This document shows, one piece after another, positions 47,624-57,285 of a stretch of DNA of 64,000 nt (within the stretch, counting starts at the first letter, position 1; each line of letters starts with the position of its first letter). This stretch comes from Pratylenchus scribneri. Lineage: Eukaryota > Nematoda > Chromadorea > Rhabditida > Pratylenchidae. The DNA lies in the NCBI GenBank assembly GCA_030063045.1, contig JAQSEB010000071.1:731001-795000 (forward strand), in the 5' to 3' direction. The translations under genes were made by a program, and so were the position numbers. A model generated the notes under the pieces. That model was not told the DNA's origin, ran no database searches, and saw only the letters and a program-made list of their open reading frames with translations.

Positions 47624-49508
47624 TAGGGTTGGCCCCCGTCCCCTCCCCGTCCCCGTTCCCCCCCCCGTCCCCGGGCTTTTTTGCCCCCGTCCCCCGTCCC
47701 CGTCCCCGAAAATGAATATTCCCCGTCCCCGAATCCCTCCCCGTGGAGCCTCTCCCCGGCCGGGGACCCCGAAATTTCGGGGGAAATGTTTTTTCGGAAA
47801 TTCAACTAAAAAGTCTTTTTTTTCTCTATTTTCATGTATGAAAATTGATATTTTTAATGAAAAATAATCAATTTTTATTGAAAAATTCATTTTTCTCACT
47901 CAATTTCCATATTTTATACTAATTCATAATTCATTATTTTTTCTTTATTATTTCATATTTTATTATTCATATTTCATTATAAATTGTAAAAAAGGAAGCT
48001 GACAGGCTTTATGTTATTTATAAATTAAATAAAAATTATTTTACAGAGAAAAATATCGTCAAAACTTTAGACCACTTCTTTTTTGTTGAGAAGGAAGAAA
48101 GTGAAGGATTACCCCTAGGCATCATCAGGATTAAAATGTTTAGAATAATTCAAAGAATATCATGTAATGTAACCCTAAACTTACACTCTTAATAACTAGA
48201 GAGGGCCCATCCCTTTACTTTCCCTACGCTTTCTTCTTTATGACAAAAAGATGGCCTAAATGGGCCTAAACTAGAGTCTTCTAAAGTGTGTCCACCAAAA
48301 AATTCTTATCAATATTGAAATTCGTCTCAATCCATTAAATGCGCTTAAATGTTAATATTTGTCGGGCATTATGCCTCCTTATTCATTTTCGGGTTCATAT
48401 CTACAATTGGTCAATTGGCATTGTAACTGTTGAAAAAGACGGCACATAGCGCAAAAAGTTTGGAACTTGGAAGCATTGGGGTCTGAGCTGAAAAGGGCGG
48501 ATGCCATTGCCGAACAATTGGATACAACCCATGTATATTCCTTGGCTGGAAAGACATCCATCCACTTTCATTTCGCCCTCACAAGTCACAATCAAGGTCT
48601 TCTTCCATGAATTGGCCCGATCGACGGAATCACTCAATCGGCTACAGCTACTCTTCCCAGATGAACAATTGCCTCCATTGGCCATTGCATTCACTCCTTT
48701 GTTGAATGAAAGAAGGCAAAGGCATTTTTTGGCCGGAATAACCATCCAACAAGCGCAAGAGGAAGAACCGGATTTCGGATTGTTAGAGGCCGAAAGTGGG
48801 ATCAGTAACTTTTTACTTGTCGGAAGGGACATGCCGAGTTGTGGACAGTGAATCTAACTATGGAGAACATCGACCCTGAGAAATTGGACATTTTCAAATG
48901 ATGGGATGCTCATCAACTCTAATTTCCTATGCTTTCGCGTGCAGCCCTAGCACTTCATTTCTTTACTGCCACTTCCGTCTCGTCAGAATGCCTTTTCAAC
49001 AAAGCAACTTTGCTTTTCTACAATAATTTGCGCAATAGGTTTAAGAACAATATTCTAATTTAATATTAAAATATTTCGACAATTCAGGATCCATGCTAGC
49101 ACTGTTCAAAATTTGCTGGTTGCAAAGGCCAATTTGATTTCGAATCCATTGTTGGAGGAAGAAAAAACAAAAGAAAATGAGCCAGGATCGGATGATGAGC
49201 CAATTTGGGAACAAATTCCGGATGAAGAAATGGGACGACTTTTATTATAAAATATTTTAAATCATTCAATTTTATACATTTTATTTATTTATTAGACGTT
49301 CGGAAAAATTTTAGAAATAAAAAGATTTTTTGAAAGTTGGAAAAAAAATTTTTTCCAAGAAAGGGCAAATTCCCCGAAATTTCGGGGACCCCGTCCCCGT
49401 CCCCGTTCCCCTCCCCGCGAAGCTCTCCCCGTCCCCGTCCCCGAAGCTTGTCTCCCCGCAATTCCCCGTCCCCGAAAATCGTTCCCCGGGCGCCGGGGGC
49501 CAACCCTA
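47624..49508 (+). mobile_element. Decayed hAT-family DNA transposon
   Basis: The termini are TAGGGTTGGCCCCC and GGGGGCCAACCCTA. TAAAAAC lies directly outside both ends (seven shared bases; hAT makes 8-bp duplications). Both sub-terminal regions are packed with CCCCGTCCCC repeats and a CGAAATTTCGGGG motif. The interior carries a transposase remnant. The element sits between the RBR ligase and CoA synthase genes. Confidence 0.82.
48500..49249 (+). pseudogene. hAT transposase remnant (C-terminal half)
   Basis: A frame around 48590-48800 has FFHELARSTESLNRLQLLFP and LNERRQRHFLAG. After a break, 48918-49038 reads ALHFFTATSVSSECLFNKA and joins through a GT/AG intron (49039-49087) to HASTVQNLLVAKANL, then an acidic tail ending at TAA 49249. 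This is the pattern of the hAT C-terminal dimerisation region. The N-terminal zinc finger and catalytic part were not found, and stops or frameshifts separate the pieces, so it is probably inactive. Confidence 0.65.
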
Positions 49509-49514
49509 TAAAAA

Positions 49515-50110
49515 CCATTCATATTTATTTTTATCATTTTTATATTTAGTTTAACTCATAAATTTAAACATTTAAAATACTTTAAAAATTATTTAAAATT
49601 TACTAACAGGCACAAAAATGTAATTATTTAACAACCACAAAGACATTTTAAAATGCTTTAAAAATTAAAATTTTACTAACAAGCACAAAAATTTAAAATA
49701 TTTTAAAAATTATTTATAAATTACTCTAACAAGCACAAAGACAACATTTTAAAATACTTAAAATTATTTAAAATTATTAACAAGCACAAAGACAAAAATT
49801 TAAAATACCTTAAAAATTATTTAAAAATAATTAACAATCACAAAAAATTTGAAATTATTTAAAAATTACTAATAAGCACAGAATTTAAAATATTTTAAAA
49901 ATTAATTTAAAAATTTCTAACAATCACAAAAAAAAAATAAAATTATTTAACATGAAGACAAAAATTTAAAATACATAAAAAATATTTAAAAATTATTAAC
50001 AAGCACAAAAACGAAAAATTTAAAATTATTTAAAAATTATTAACAAGAACAAATACGAAAATTAAAATACTTTAAAAAATTTTTTTATAACAAATAATTG
50101 ATAACTGATA
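49515..50110. repeat. AT-rich degenerate tandem repeat upstream of CoA synthase
   Basis: Roughly ten units of 45-65 bp with AACAAGCACAAAGACAAAAA followed by TTTAAAATACTTTAAAAATT. No gene is present. A CTTTTTAG ending at 50265, 24 bases before the next ATG, may be the spliced-leader acceptor for CoA synthase. Confidence 0.7.
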
Positions 50111-50289
50111 AAATATTACACTGAAAATTGCTTCTTTTAAAACATTTATTATTACATATCCACATTAATCCATTAGCAATAAAAAGAAAACATTAAATAT
50201 CCATTAACAACAAAAAGCACATTAAAAATCCATTCCATTTTGCAAATTCTTATACAACTTTTTAGATTAAAATTGCAACCGAAACAAAA

Positions 50290-53200
50290 ATGGTAATTTC
50301 AGTGGACGTTGGCCTTCTCGTTTTGCGCGGTAACAATGAACTGATCCGACGAAAATTGCGAAGAGTTTTGGAGTTGGCTGTCACAAAAGTACGCCGTAAA
50401 TTGTATGTTCACGTGGAGGAGAAAGACGGGGGCTTTCGGGAATTGTTACCGGCCATCTATTTGAATGCAGCGTCAATACGGTTTAATCAAAAAAATTGAC
50501 AAAATTTTAGAATAAATTATAAAATTTAGTTCCGAATTGGACCTACGGGTGTTGATCGATAAACCCACAATCACGGTGGACCGCATTTTTTATGACGAGG
50601 TTTGTTATTTTTGAGCATATATTGATTAATCAAAATCGGACTGATTTTTGGTCTTAGTTCTGGCCCAGGTCATTTACTACCACCTTTAAGTCAACACAAA
50701 AATCCCCGCGAAGAAAATTCTTAAAGATTTAGATAGGCACTTAATAGGTTTCGGAGCATGTTGGAAAGTGGAAATTAAACAACTTATTCCAATTTTATAA
50801 ATTTTTTGGCAGAGGGGATAAGTGATTTTTATTTTTAACACCTAACCATTATTCATTATCGTCGATTAATCAAATGGGAATAACCCAACATCTCTACATT
50901 ATTTCAGAGCATAGTGAAAAGGGAGGGATCGAATAGCTAAACTTTTTTTTTGTTTTTACTCCGAATTTTGGGTTCTGGGTGCATATGCTATGAATTTTAA
51001 AGAGATTTTGGATATTGACTTATTCATCAAAAAATTTCAATTTTGATACATATGATCGATTATCTGGGCCAAAATGTGGACTCCCCAAATGTAGTGCTTG
51101 CTACTTTATTAATCATTGGATTGTGGTCTCATCTATTCTTATGACCCTAAGATGATATTTTAGGAATAGTGATCCTAGAAAAGATTCGACCGCAGTGAAT
51201 TTTAGTGATTTTGGGAAATTCTAGGATGGTTTTTGGACTATAAGAATGTTCAAAATCTGCTACCGGATAACCGATAAGTACTCAAAATTCAAATATTTAT
51301 TCAGGTGAAAGACCCGGACCAGCCGGCATTCCCAATGCTCAAGGACGCGCTTGCAACGGGCCCCGTTGAGCTAGGCATTTTTGCACCGGAGAAGAAGCCA
51401 TACGAACATGTGGTGATGGGCGGCACATTCGATAGGCTTCACAATGGTAAAGGGGAGAAAAACATTAAATTTAACCAAAAATTTTAGGCCATAAAGTTCT
51501 ACTTTCCGAGGCAATCATGTTGGCCCGAGGCAAAATAACGTGTGGAATAACGGATGGCGACATGAATAAAAGTTTGTGATTTAATTTTAACAAAATATTT
51601 TTGGAAAATATATTAATGGTTTTTTCCGGATTTGGCCAATATTTATTTAAACCATTTGGGTAATCCCTCTTTAACTGGAGAGATTTAAATATCAAAATGA
51701 ATTAAAAGAAAAATATTTGGTCAAACAATATTTTGGGATTGGGTTTTTGGTACTTTTCGGTTATGAGCCCCCCCCCCCCCCTTCCACCAAAGTTGTGAAA
51801 TTTGGCATACCAAGAAGCAGTGATGTCCCGGTTCCAAAATTTGGATCGGTTCCGCGGTTCCGGTTCCAGAGCGGTTCAAATTTTTCACGGTTCCGCGGTT
51901 CCGGTTCCAAAGCGGTTCCGCATTTTGACGGTTCCGCGGTTCAAAAAGACTTATTCGGTTCCGGAACCGGTTCCAATAAAAAAATTTTTTTAGCATTAAA
52001 AGTGAATAAAGTTTAATTTTTTTAGTTCAAAAAAATATATAGACTAAAAATGTTTACTTTTTCAAATGTAATTAAGTTAATTCTACAATTTTATACCTTA
52101 GAAGACTATATTAGGAAGGAAATTTCTTCCTATCGAATACTAAATCTAATAAAAACATATCCTAAAAATCATTGCAAAAATTAGTCATCATTCGAATTTG
52201 GGAATGAATAGTTAATTAAAAAATAAAATAAAATTTATGATCGATATATCAGATTAACTCAGCAGCATGTAAATGTAACTACAATTTTTATTAAATAATG
52301 CATTAATAAATTTTGGACATTTTTGTATTTTTGGAGATCTAATAATTTCTCTTTTCTTCGAAAAATTTGTCAATGTTTTGAGTTTTGGACTTAAAAATAC
52401 TTGGCAGATTAAATTATTCATTGAAATTGATCAATTTTTTAAAATATTTTTGAGAAAAATCAATTATTTTTATATCAAAATGAACGGTTCAAGAACCGGT
52501 CCCTAACCGGTTCCGGGATTTAAACGGTTCCGTGGTTCCGGAGCGGTTCTGTTTTTTGACGGTTCCGCGGTTCCGGTTCCAGAACCGGAACCGACGGAAC
52601 CGGTGCCAGGAACCGGAACCGGGACATCACTGCCAAGAAGGCTTGATATGACGAAAGGTGATATCAGATTCGTGATTAAACACCCTAAATTATCCCTAGA
52701 AAATTATTTTCATAATTTTTCTAAGTGGGAGGGAGTCTGAGGATCATAACCAAAAAGTACCGGGTTTTAACCCTAGTTGCCATTTTTTGACTTTAATTTG
52801 AATATAAAGTTAGAATTATGGGAAAAAACAAAAGATTTTAATTTTGGTCTATTATTTTAATTTCCAAGCTAGGATTAAAATTTGCCTCTTTTCTCTTTCT
52901 TGTCCTTGATTTAGTTTTTTTTTAACCTTTAGTCTCGAATCCACAAATTTATTAATTTAATTGATTATAAATATTATTTAAAAATGCCTAATTAATTTCA
53001 TTTTAATTTGTTTAAGAGAAAATCCTCTACGAGCTGATTGAGCCAATTGAGAAGCGGTGCACCGAAGTGGAACATTTTGTGCGCGATGTTTCGGGCACTG
53101 TACAATGTTCGGCGGTCAAAATCACGGACGCATATGGTCCTTCGATTGTGGGCAACGATTTCCAAGCTATTGTTGTGAGCGAAGAAACAGTCAAAGGAGG

Positions 53201-56200
53201 GAATGCGGTGAATTCGCGGCGAAAAGTAAGTTTTTTTCGGATTTTTAATTTGACAAAATCATTGAAAATTCCAAAAGTACCGTATTTATTCTATTAGAAG
53301 CCCAGTCTCTAATAGAAGCCCACCCATCGAAAAATTCAGGTCAGAAATTACCAATTTAGAGGTGAAGCCGAAATAAGCATTTTTTCTCTCTAAAATTTCT
53401 GAAAACTCCCCACCTTGGAGGATTAAAGCCATGGGCTTCTAATAGAATAAATACGGTATATGGTGGTAAATTTTAATGGGCGAAGGAATTGCGGTTCGAT
53501 TCCTTGCGGTTAAAAAATGATTTATTTTAAAAAAATTTTTTAACTATAGAATTCAAAAATTTCCATTAGAAATTTAGCTCCTACTTTTAGCATAGTGGTA
53601 AGTGTATAGGGATAAGAGTCATGGGGTGGTGGGTTCGATTCCCAGTGGAGGAAAATGTAAAATTGCTTAGTTTTTAATTCGTAAAAATGATCTTTTATTA
53701 GAGAAAGTACGGTAACCAATATTCTTAAAAATAATTTTGAACCAAAATAGGTTTAAACGGTGGTTTAATATTCCTCTTCTCTTTAATTTTGAGCTGAGCA
53801 AACCATACCAAATTATTTACGGCGCCAAATTTGTTTTCTTTCCTTTTTCTCCTATCCTTCTTCCCTCCCCCTCCATAGCTCGCCAAGGGGGGGGGGGTCC
53901 GACCCTCCCCCACAACGCAGCACTCATCAGGGGATTTACCGAGCGGGAACCACGCACTAAGCAGGGGGAGGAAGGAAAAAATTGAAGAATTTTTCGGAAA
54001 AATTGGAAAATTTTTCGCTGCGCGGCCATTTTTAGGTCAAATTTTGCCATGCGGGGTTGTTTTTTGGCTCTAAATTTTCGCCTGCGGCGCAAAAAATCCG
54101 AAATAGGGACTATGCATGAAAGATTAGGGTGGAACTCCCCTACCACCAACCACGCAGCCACCCATGATGTCCCCCCCCCTTGCCGAGCTATGTCCCCCTC
54201 TCCTGTCATCTCCTCCCCTCTTTTGGGCGCCACTCCTATTCCTATTGATTTTTTGGATTTTTTGTTTACCTAGCTCCCCTCTCCAATGGGAATTGGGAAT
54301 GGTTATGGTTATATTTGAGGACAGTCCCCAGTGCCCAGTCCCCTCACAATTATTTAATTTTTCGCGTTCATTTTTTCGACATTTTAAAAATTTTTCGGTA
54401 AACTAAAAATTAATCATTAATCAATAATCATACAAAAAAATATTGGAAAAATGGGTAATTTTGAAATTTATCAACTAGATTTTGGCCTAGTAAATTCTAA
54501 AAATCTCGACTTCTTTACATCATTGTGACTTGAGAATAGGCTCATTCGATTCGGCAAGGTCGATTTATTATATGAAATTTCAGTTTCAAACCACTTTGAG
54601 TTTATTTTGAAAAGCCGAACTTTTGTTTAAACTCAAACCGGTTTTGGTTGACTAACGTTTTCCTAAACCTTAAAATCGGTTTGAAATTGAAATTTCATAG
54701 ACTAAATCGACCATTCTGAGTCGAATGAGCCAATTCTCGAGTCTGTACGAAAATCTGTTCCAAAATTTACTAGGCCAAAGGCCAGCAGACATTTGTTAAA
54801 TTTCGGAATTGACCAATTTTCAATATTTACTCTAACTTATCCAAATAATAAATTTTTAAAATAATTCATTCCCCTTTCCCAAAATAGGAATTGGGCCTGA
54901 ATGAGCTGGTTGTCCATGTTGTGAAACTGTTGGAAGGCAACGCGGACAAAGTGTTGAATGAAGTCAAATTGAGTTCGAGTGCGGAACGGCGCCAACTTCT
55001 CGGGCAAATTTTGAAGGAGCCGAACAAAATTGACCGCGAAATCACCGGCAACCATTATGTGATTGGACTGACCGGGGGAATTGCCTCAGGCAAAACCCAT
55101 ATTGCCAAATATTTGGCCGCCCAGGGATGTGAGGTGAATTTTTTTGATTAAATTATTTTGGGGTTTTTAGGTTTCAAAAATGACAATAATTACCTTTTTG
55201 AGAAATTTGCCGAAAATTGGTTTAGGGTACCACAAAATAGGTGTTCCGGTTTTATTACATTTTTCTAATGAAATTTTCCTTCAAAAAATTGCCAAAATAG
55301 GTAAAAATGGGTCAAAAATTTCGTTAAAAACATTAAATAAATGTACAAAAGCATTATTAATGTAATTTTCTTATCAACTATGAAATATGGAAAAAATAGG
55401 TAAAACCATAGCTCGCCAAGGGGGGGGGGGGTCCGACCCTCCCCCACAACGCAGCACTCATCAGGGGATTTACCGAGCGGGAACCACGCACTAAGCAGGG
55501 GGAGGAAGGAAAAAATTGAAGAATTTTTCGGAAAAATTGGAAAATTTTTCGCTGCGCGGCCATTTTTAGGTCAAATTTTGCCATGCGGGGTTGTTTTTTG
55601 GCTCTAAATTTTCGCCTGCGGCGCAAAAAATCCGAAATAGGGACTACACATGAAAGATTAGGGTGGAACTACCCCACAACCAACCACGCAGCCACCCATG
55701 ATGTCCCCCCCCCCCTTGCCGAGCTATGGTAAAACCCTAAAAATTAGCCCCCTAGAAATTATAATATAAATTAATTGATAATATTAGCGCCTTGCCGACC
55801 TCGGTTTTGCCGCAAAAATTTCTGTATTTTAGTCTAGAAATTTTCTATAAAATATGTAAAAATGCATAAAAGTGAATTTCCCTATAAGGTTTAAGGTATA
55901 AGCTAGTTGTTAAAATTTTCAAAAATATTTATTTATTAATTTAAAGGTCATTGAATGCGACATTTTGGTGCATCAAATGTACGCGGAAAGTGCGGAATTG
56001 CGAAATCAGCTAGTCGAAGAATTTGGACCCACAATTTTGTGGAATGGAACCATCAATCGGATTCAACTCAGTGATCTCGTTTTCAAAGATAAAGTTGGTT
56101 AAAAATTTAATAAAAAATATCGAAAAAATAATTAGAATTTAATTTAAAAATATTTAAAAAAAGAATTAAAATTTAAAATTAAAAAAATTAAAATTTGATT

Positions 56201-57080
56201 AAAAAATATCTAAAAATAAAAAATTAATTTAAAAATTTAATATAAAAATATTTAAAAAAAAAATAATTAAAATAATTTAAGGCAAAATTGGAAAAACTGA
56301 ATAGCATTGTTTGGCCGTTGGTCGCTGCCCGAATTGCCGAAATTGTCCGAAACTCAACGAAGGAAATTGTGGTCGTGGATGCGGCTTTGTTGCTGGAAGC
56401 CGGCTGGGAGAAGTTTTTGCACCAAATTTGGACAGTGTTTGTGCCGAGGGAGGAGGCAATCAAGCGAATATGTGCCCGGGATAAAGTACCCGTTGAGCGG
56501 GTTAGTTTTACTTTTGGGGAAATAATTTGTTAAAAAATGAAATTGAAAATTCCAAAAAATTAAACCGGTTTAATCCTTAAACCTAAACCCCTAAACCTTA
56601 TGCCCAATGATTGGATAGATCTCTTCAAAACGCATCATTTGATTATGTTTTGGCTTTGGATTTAGCCAATTCTAATTTAGTTTTGAACCATTAAACCAAA
56701 ATGTGGTTTAAACCGTTTAAAACCCTTTAATTGTTCACCAAACCATAACCAAATTATATACCATTCAATGCGTTTTGACCAGCTTTATCCAATTTTGGGT
56801 ATATTTAGTTTGTGAATGTGTGGGACAAACCCTACCTAAATCAGTAAAAATTATTTTTGGAAATTTGTTTTTTCGTCAAATTTTATCCAAAATTCATTAA
56901 AAAAGAGCAAATATTTTTAAGGCAAGTGAACGCTTGGACCATCAATTGGGAAATGCAGAGAGGATTGCGCGGAGCCATGCCGTGTTTTGCTCACTCTGGG
57001 ACTATTCTGAGACGGAGCGGCAAGTGCAAAAGGCGTTGGACAAAGTCAAGACGGATTATATTTCAAAAAGTGGCCAATAA
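50290..57080 (+). CDS. coasy: Bifunctional coenzyme A synthase (PPAT plus dephospho-CoA kinase)
   Basis: Nine in-phase exons: 50290-50471, 50530-50599, 51305-51446, 51488-51571, 53017-53225, 54888-55133, 55947-56093, 56282-56500, 56922-57080; 485 aa (human COASY about 564). It catalyses the last two steps of CoA synthesis: 4'-phosphopantetheine to dephospho-CoA, then phosphorylation of the ribose 3'-hydroxyl. The adenylyltransferase domain (about 117-275) has VVMGGTFDRLHNGHK with the nucleotidyltransferase HxGH motif at about 129-132, split by intron 3. The kinase domain (about 286-485) has the Walker A loop GLTGGIASGKT (about 289-299), CDILVHQMYA and VVVDAALLLEAGW. Introns 4 to 8 host several mobile elements. 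The zinc-finger gene follows after 205 bp on the same strand. Confidence 0.95.
51818..52632. mobile_element. hAT-like non-autonomous element with perfect 8-bp duplication
   Basis: The ends are CAGTGATGTCCCGGTTCC and GGAACCGGGACATCACTG. CCAAGAAG lies directly outside both (51810-51817 and 52633-52640). The sub-terminal zones are clusters of GGTTCCGCGGTTCCGGTTCC-type repeats. The 815-bp body has no transposase frame. It lies in intron 4 of CoA synthase. Confidence 0.9.
53279..53460. mobile_element. Family G inverted-repeat element
   Basis: TACCGTATTTATTCTATTAG plus AAGCCCA on the left and TGGGCTTCTAATAGAATAAA plus TACGGTA on the right. A third fragment of the same arm (TTATTAGAGAAAGTACGGTA) lies at about 53696-53714, so the element may be larger or nested. 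It is in CoA synthase intron 5. Confidence 0.65.
53577..53655 (+). ncRNA. tRNA-like sequence, probably a SINE head or tRNA pseudogene
   Basis: A consensus A box, TAGCATAGTGG (53588-53598), is followed 34 bases later by a consensus B box, GGTTCGATTCC (53632-53642). The outer ends TCCTAC and GTGGAGGA pair only partly, and no clean anticodon arm could be drawn. A second B-box-like GGTTCGATTCC lies upstream at about 53493-53503. A pol III-derived repeat is more likely than a working tRNA. Confidence 0.35.
53874..54192. mobile_element. hAT-like MITE, copy 1 of a pair
   Basis: The ends are CATAGCTCGCCAAGGGGGG and CCCCCTTGCCGAGCTATG. TCCCCCTC flanks both sides (53866-53873 and 54193-54200), a perfect 8-bp duplication. 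The interior includes TTTTTCGCTGCGCGGCCATT. It is in CoA synthase intron 5. Confidence 0.85.
54480..54790. repeat. Family A foldback element (CoA synthase intron 5)
   Basis: The left arm has TTGAGAATAGGCTCATTCGA and the right arm TCGAATGAGCCAATTCTCGA. The ends carry the TTTTGGCCTAGTAAATT motif and its inverse, which also bound the copy near 9.5 kb. Confidence 0.75.
55407..55728. mobile_element. hAT-like MITE, copy 2 of the pair
   Basis: It is nearly identical to the copy at 53874-54192 along its whole length, differing by a handful of substitutions and G/C-run length. It is flanked by a GTAAAAC direct repeat, and lies in the same orientation in the next intron of the same gene. Confidence 0.85.
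56575..56845. repeat. Family B element (minus orientation, CoA synthase intron 8)
   Basis: Complement of the family signature (TTAAACCGTTTAAAACCCTT, GCGTTTTGACCAGCTTTATC) with a single central unit. Confidence 0.7.
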
Positions 57081-57285
57081 ATAATATAAAAATAATATTT
57101 TTAAATTGATTTCATGTATTTTTTGAATAAATTTTTATTTATATTTTTTACATTTTATTAATTTCATTTTTATTGTTTTTTAAACAATTTTTATATTTTT
57201 GAATTTAATTGACATTTTTCAGGACTCAACATTCATCAAATATTTATTGATTTAAAGCATTTAAATTTTTGAAATAAAATAAAAA
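57081..57285 (+). promoter_or_regulatory. Short intercistronic region with a candidate trans-splice acceptor
   Basis: It separates two same-strand genes by 205 bp. AATAAA-type signals lie at the stop and near 57126. GACATTTTTCAG then ends at 57222, 63 bases before the next ATG. This layout matches nematode operons, in which the downstream gene receives an SL2-type leader. Confidence 0.5.

Noticed and set aside
47610..47867. Pro/Arg-rich open frames at both ends of the hAT element
   Set aside because: They are translations of the CCCCGTCCCC sub-terminal repeats and occur on both strands.
53577..53655. Call as a functional tRNA gene
   Set aside because: The A and B boxes are good, but the acceptor stem has mismatches and no convincing anticodon arm could be drawn; kept only as tRNA-like.
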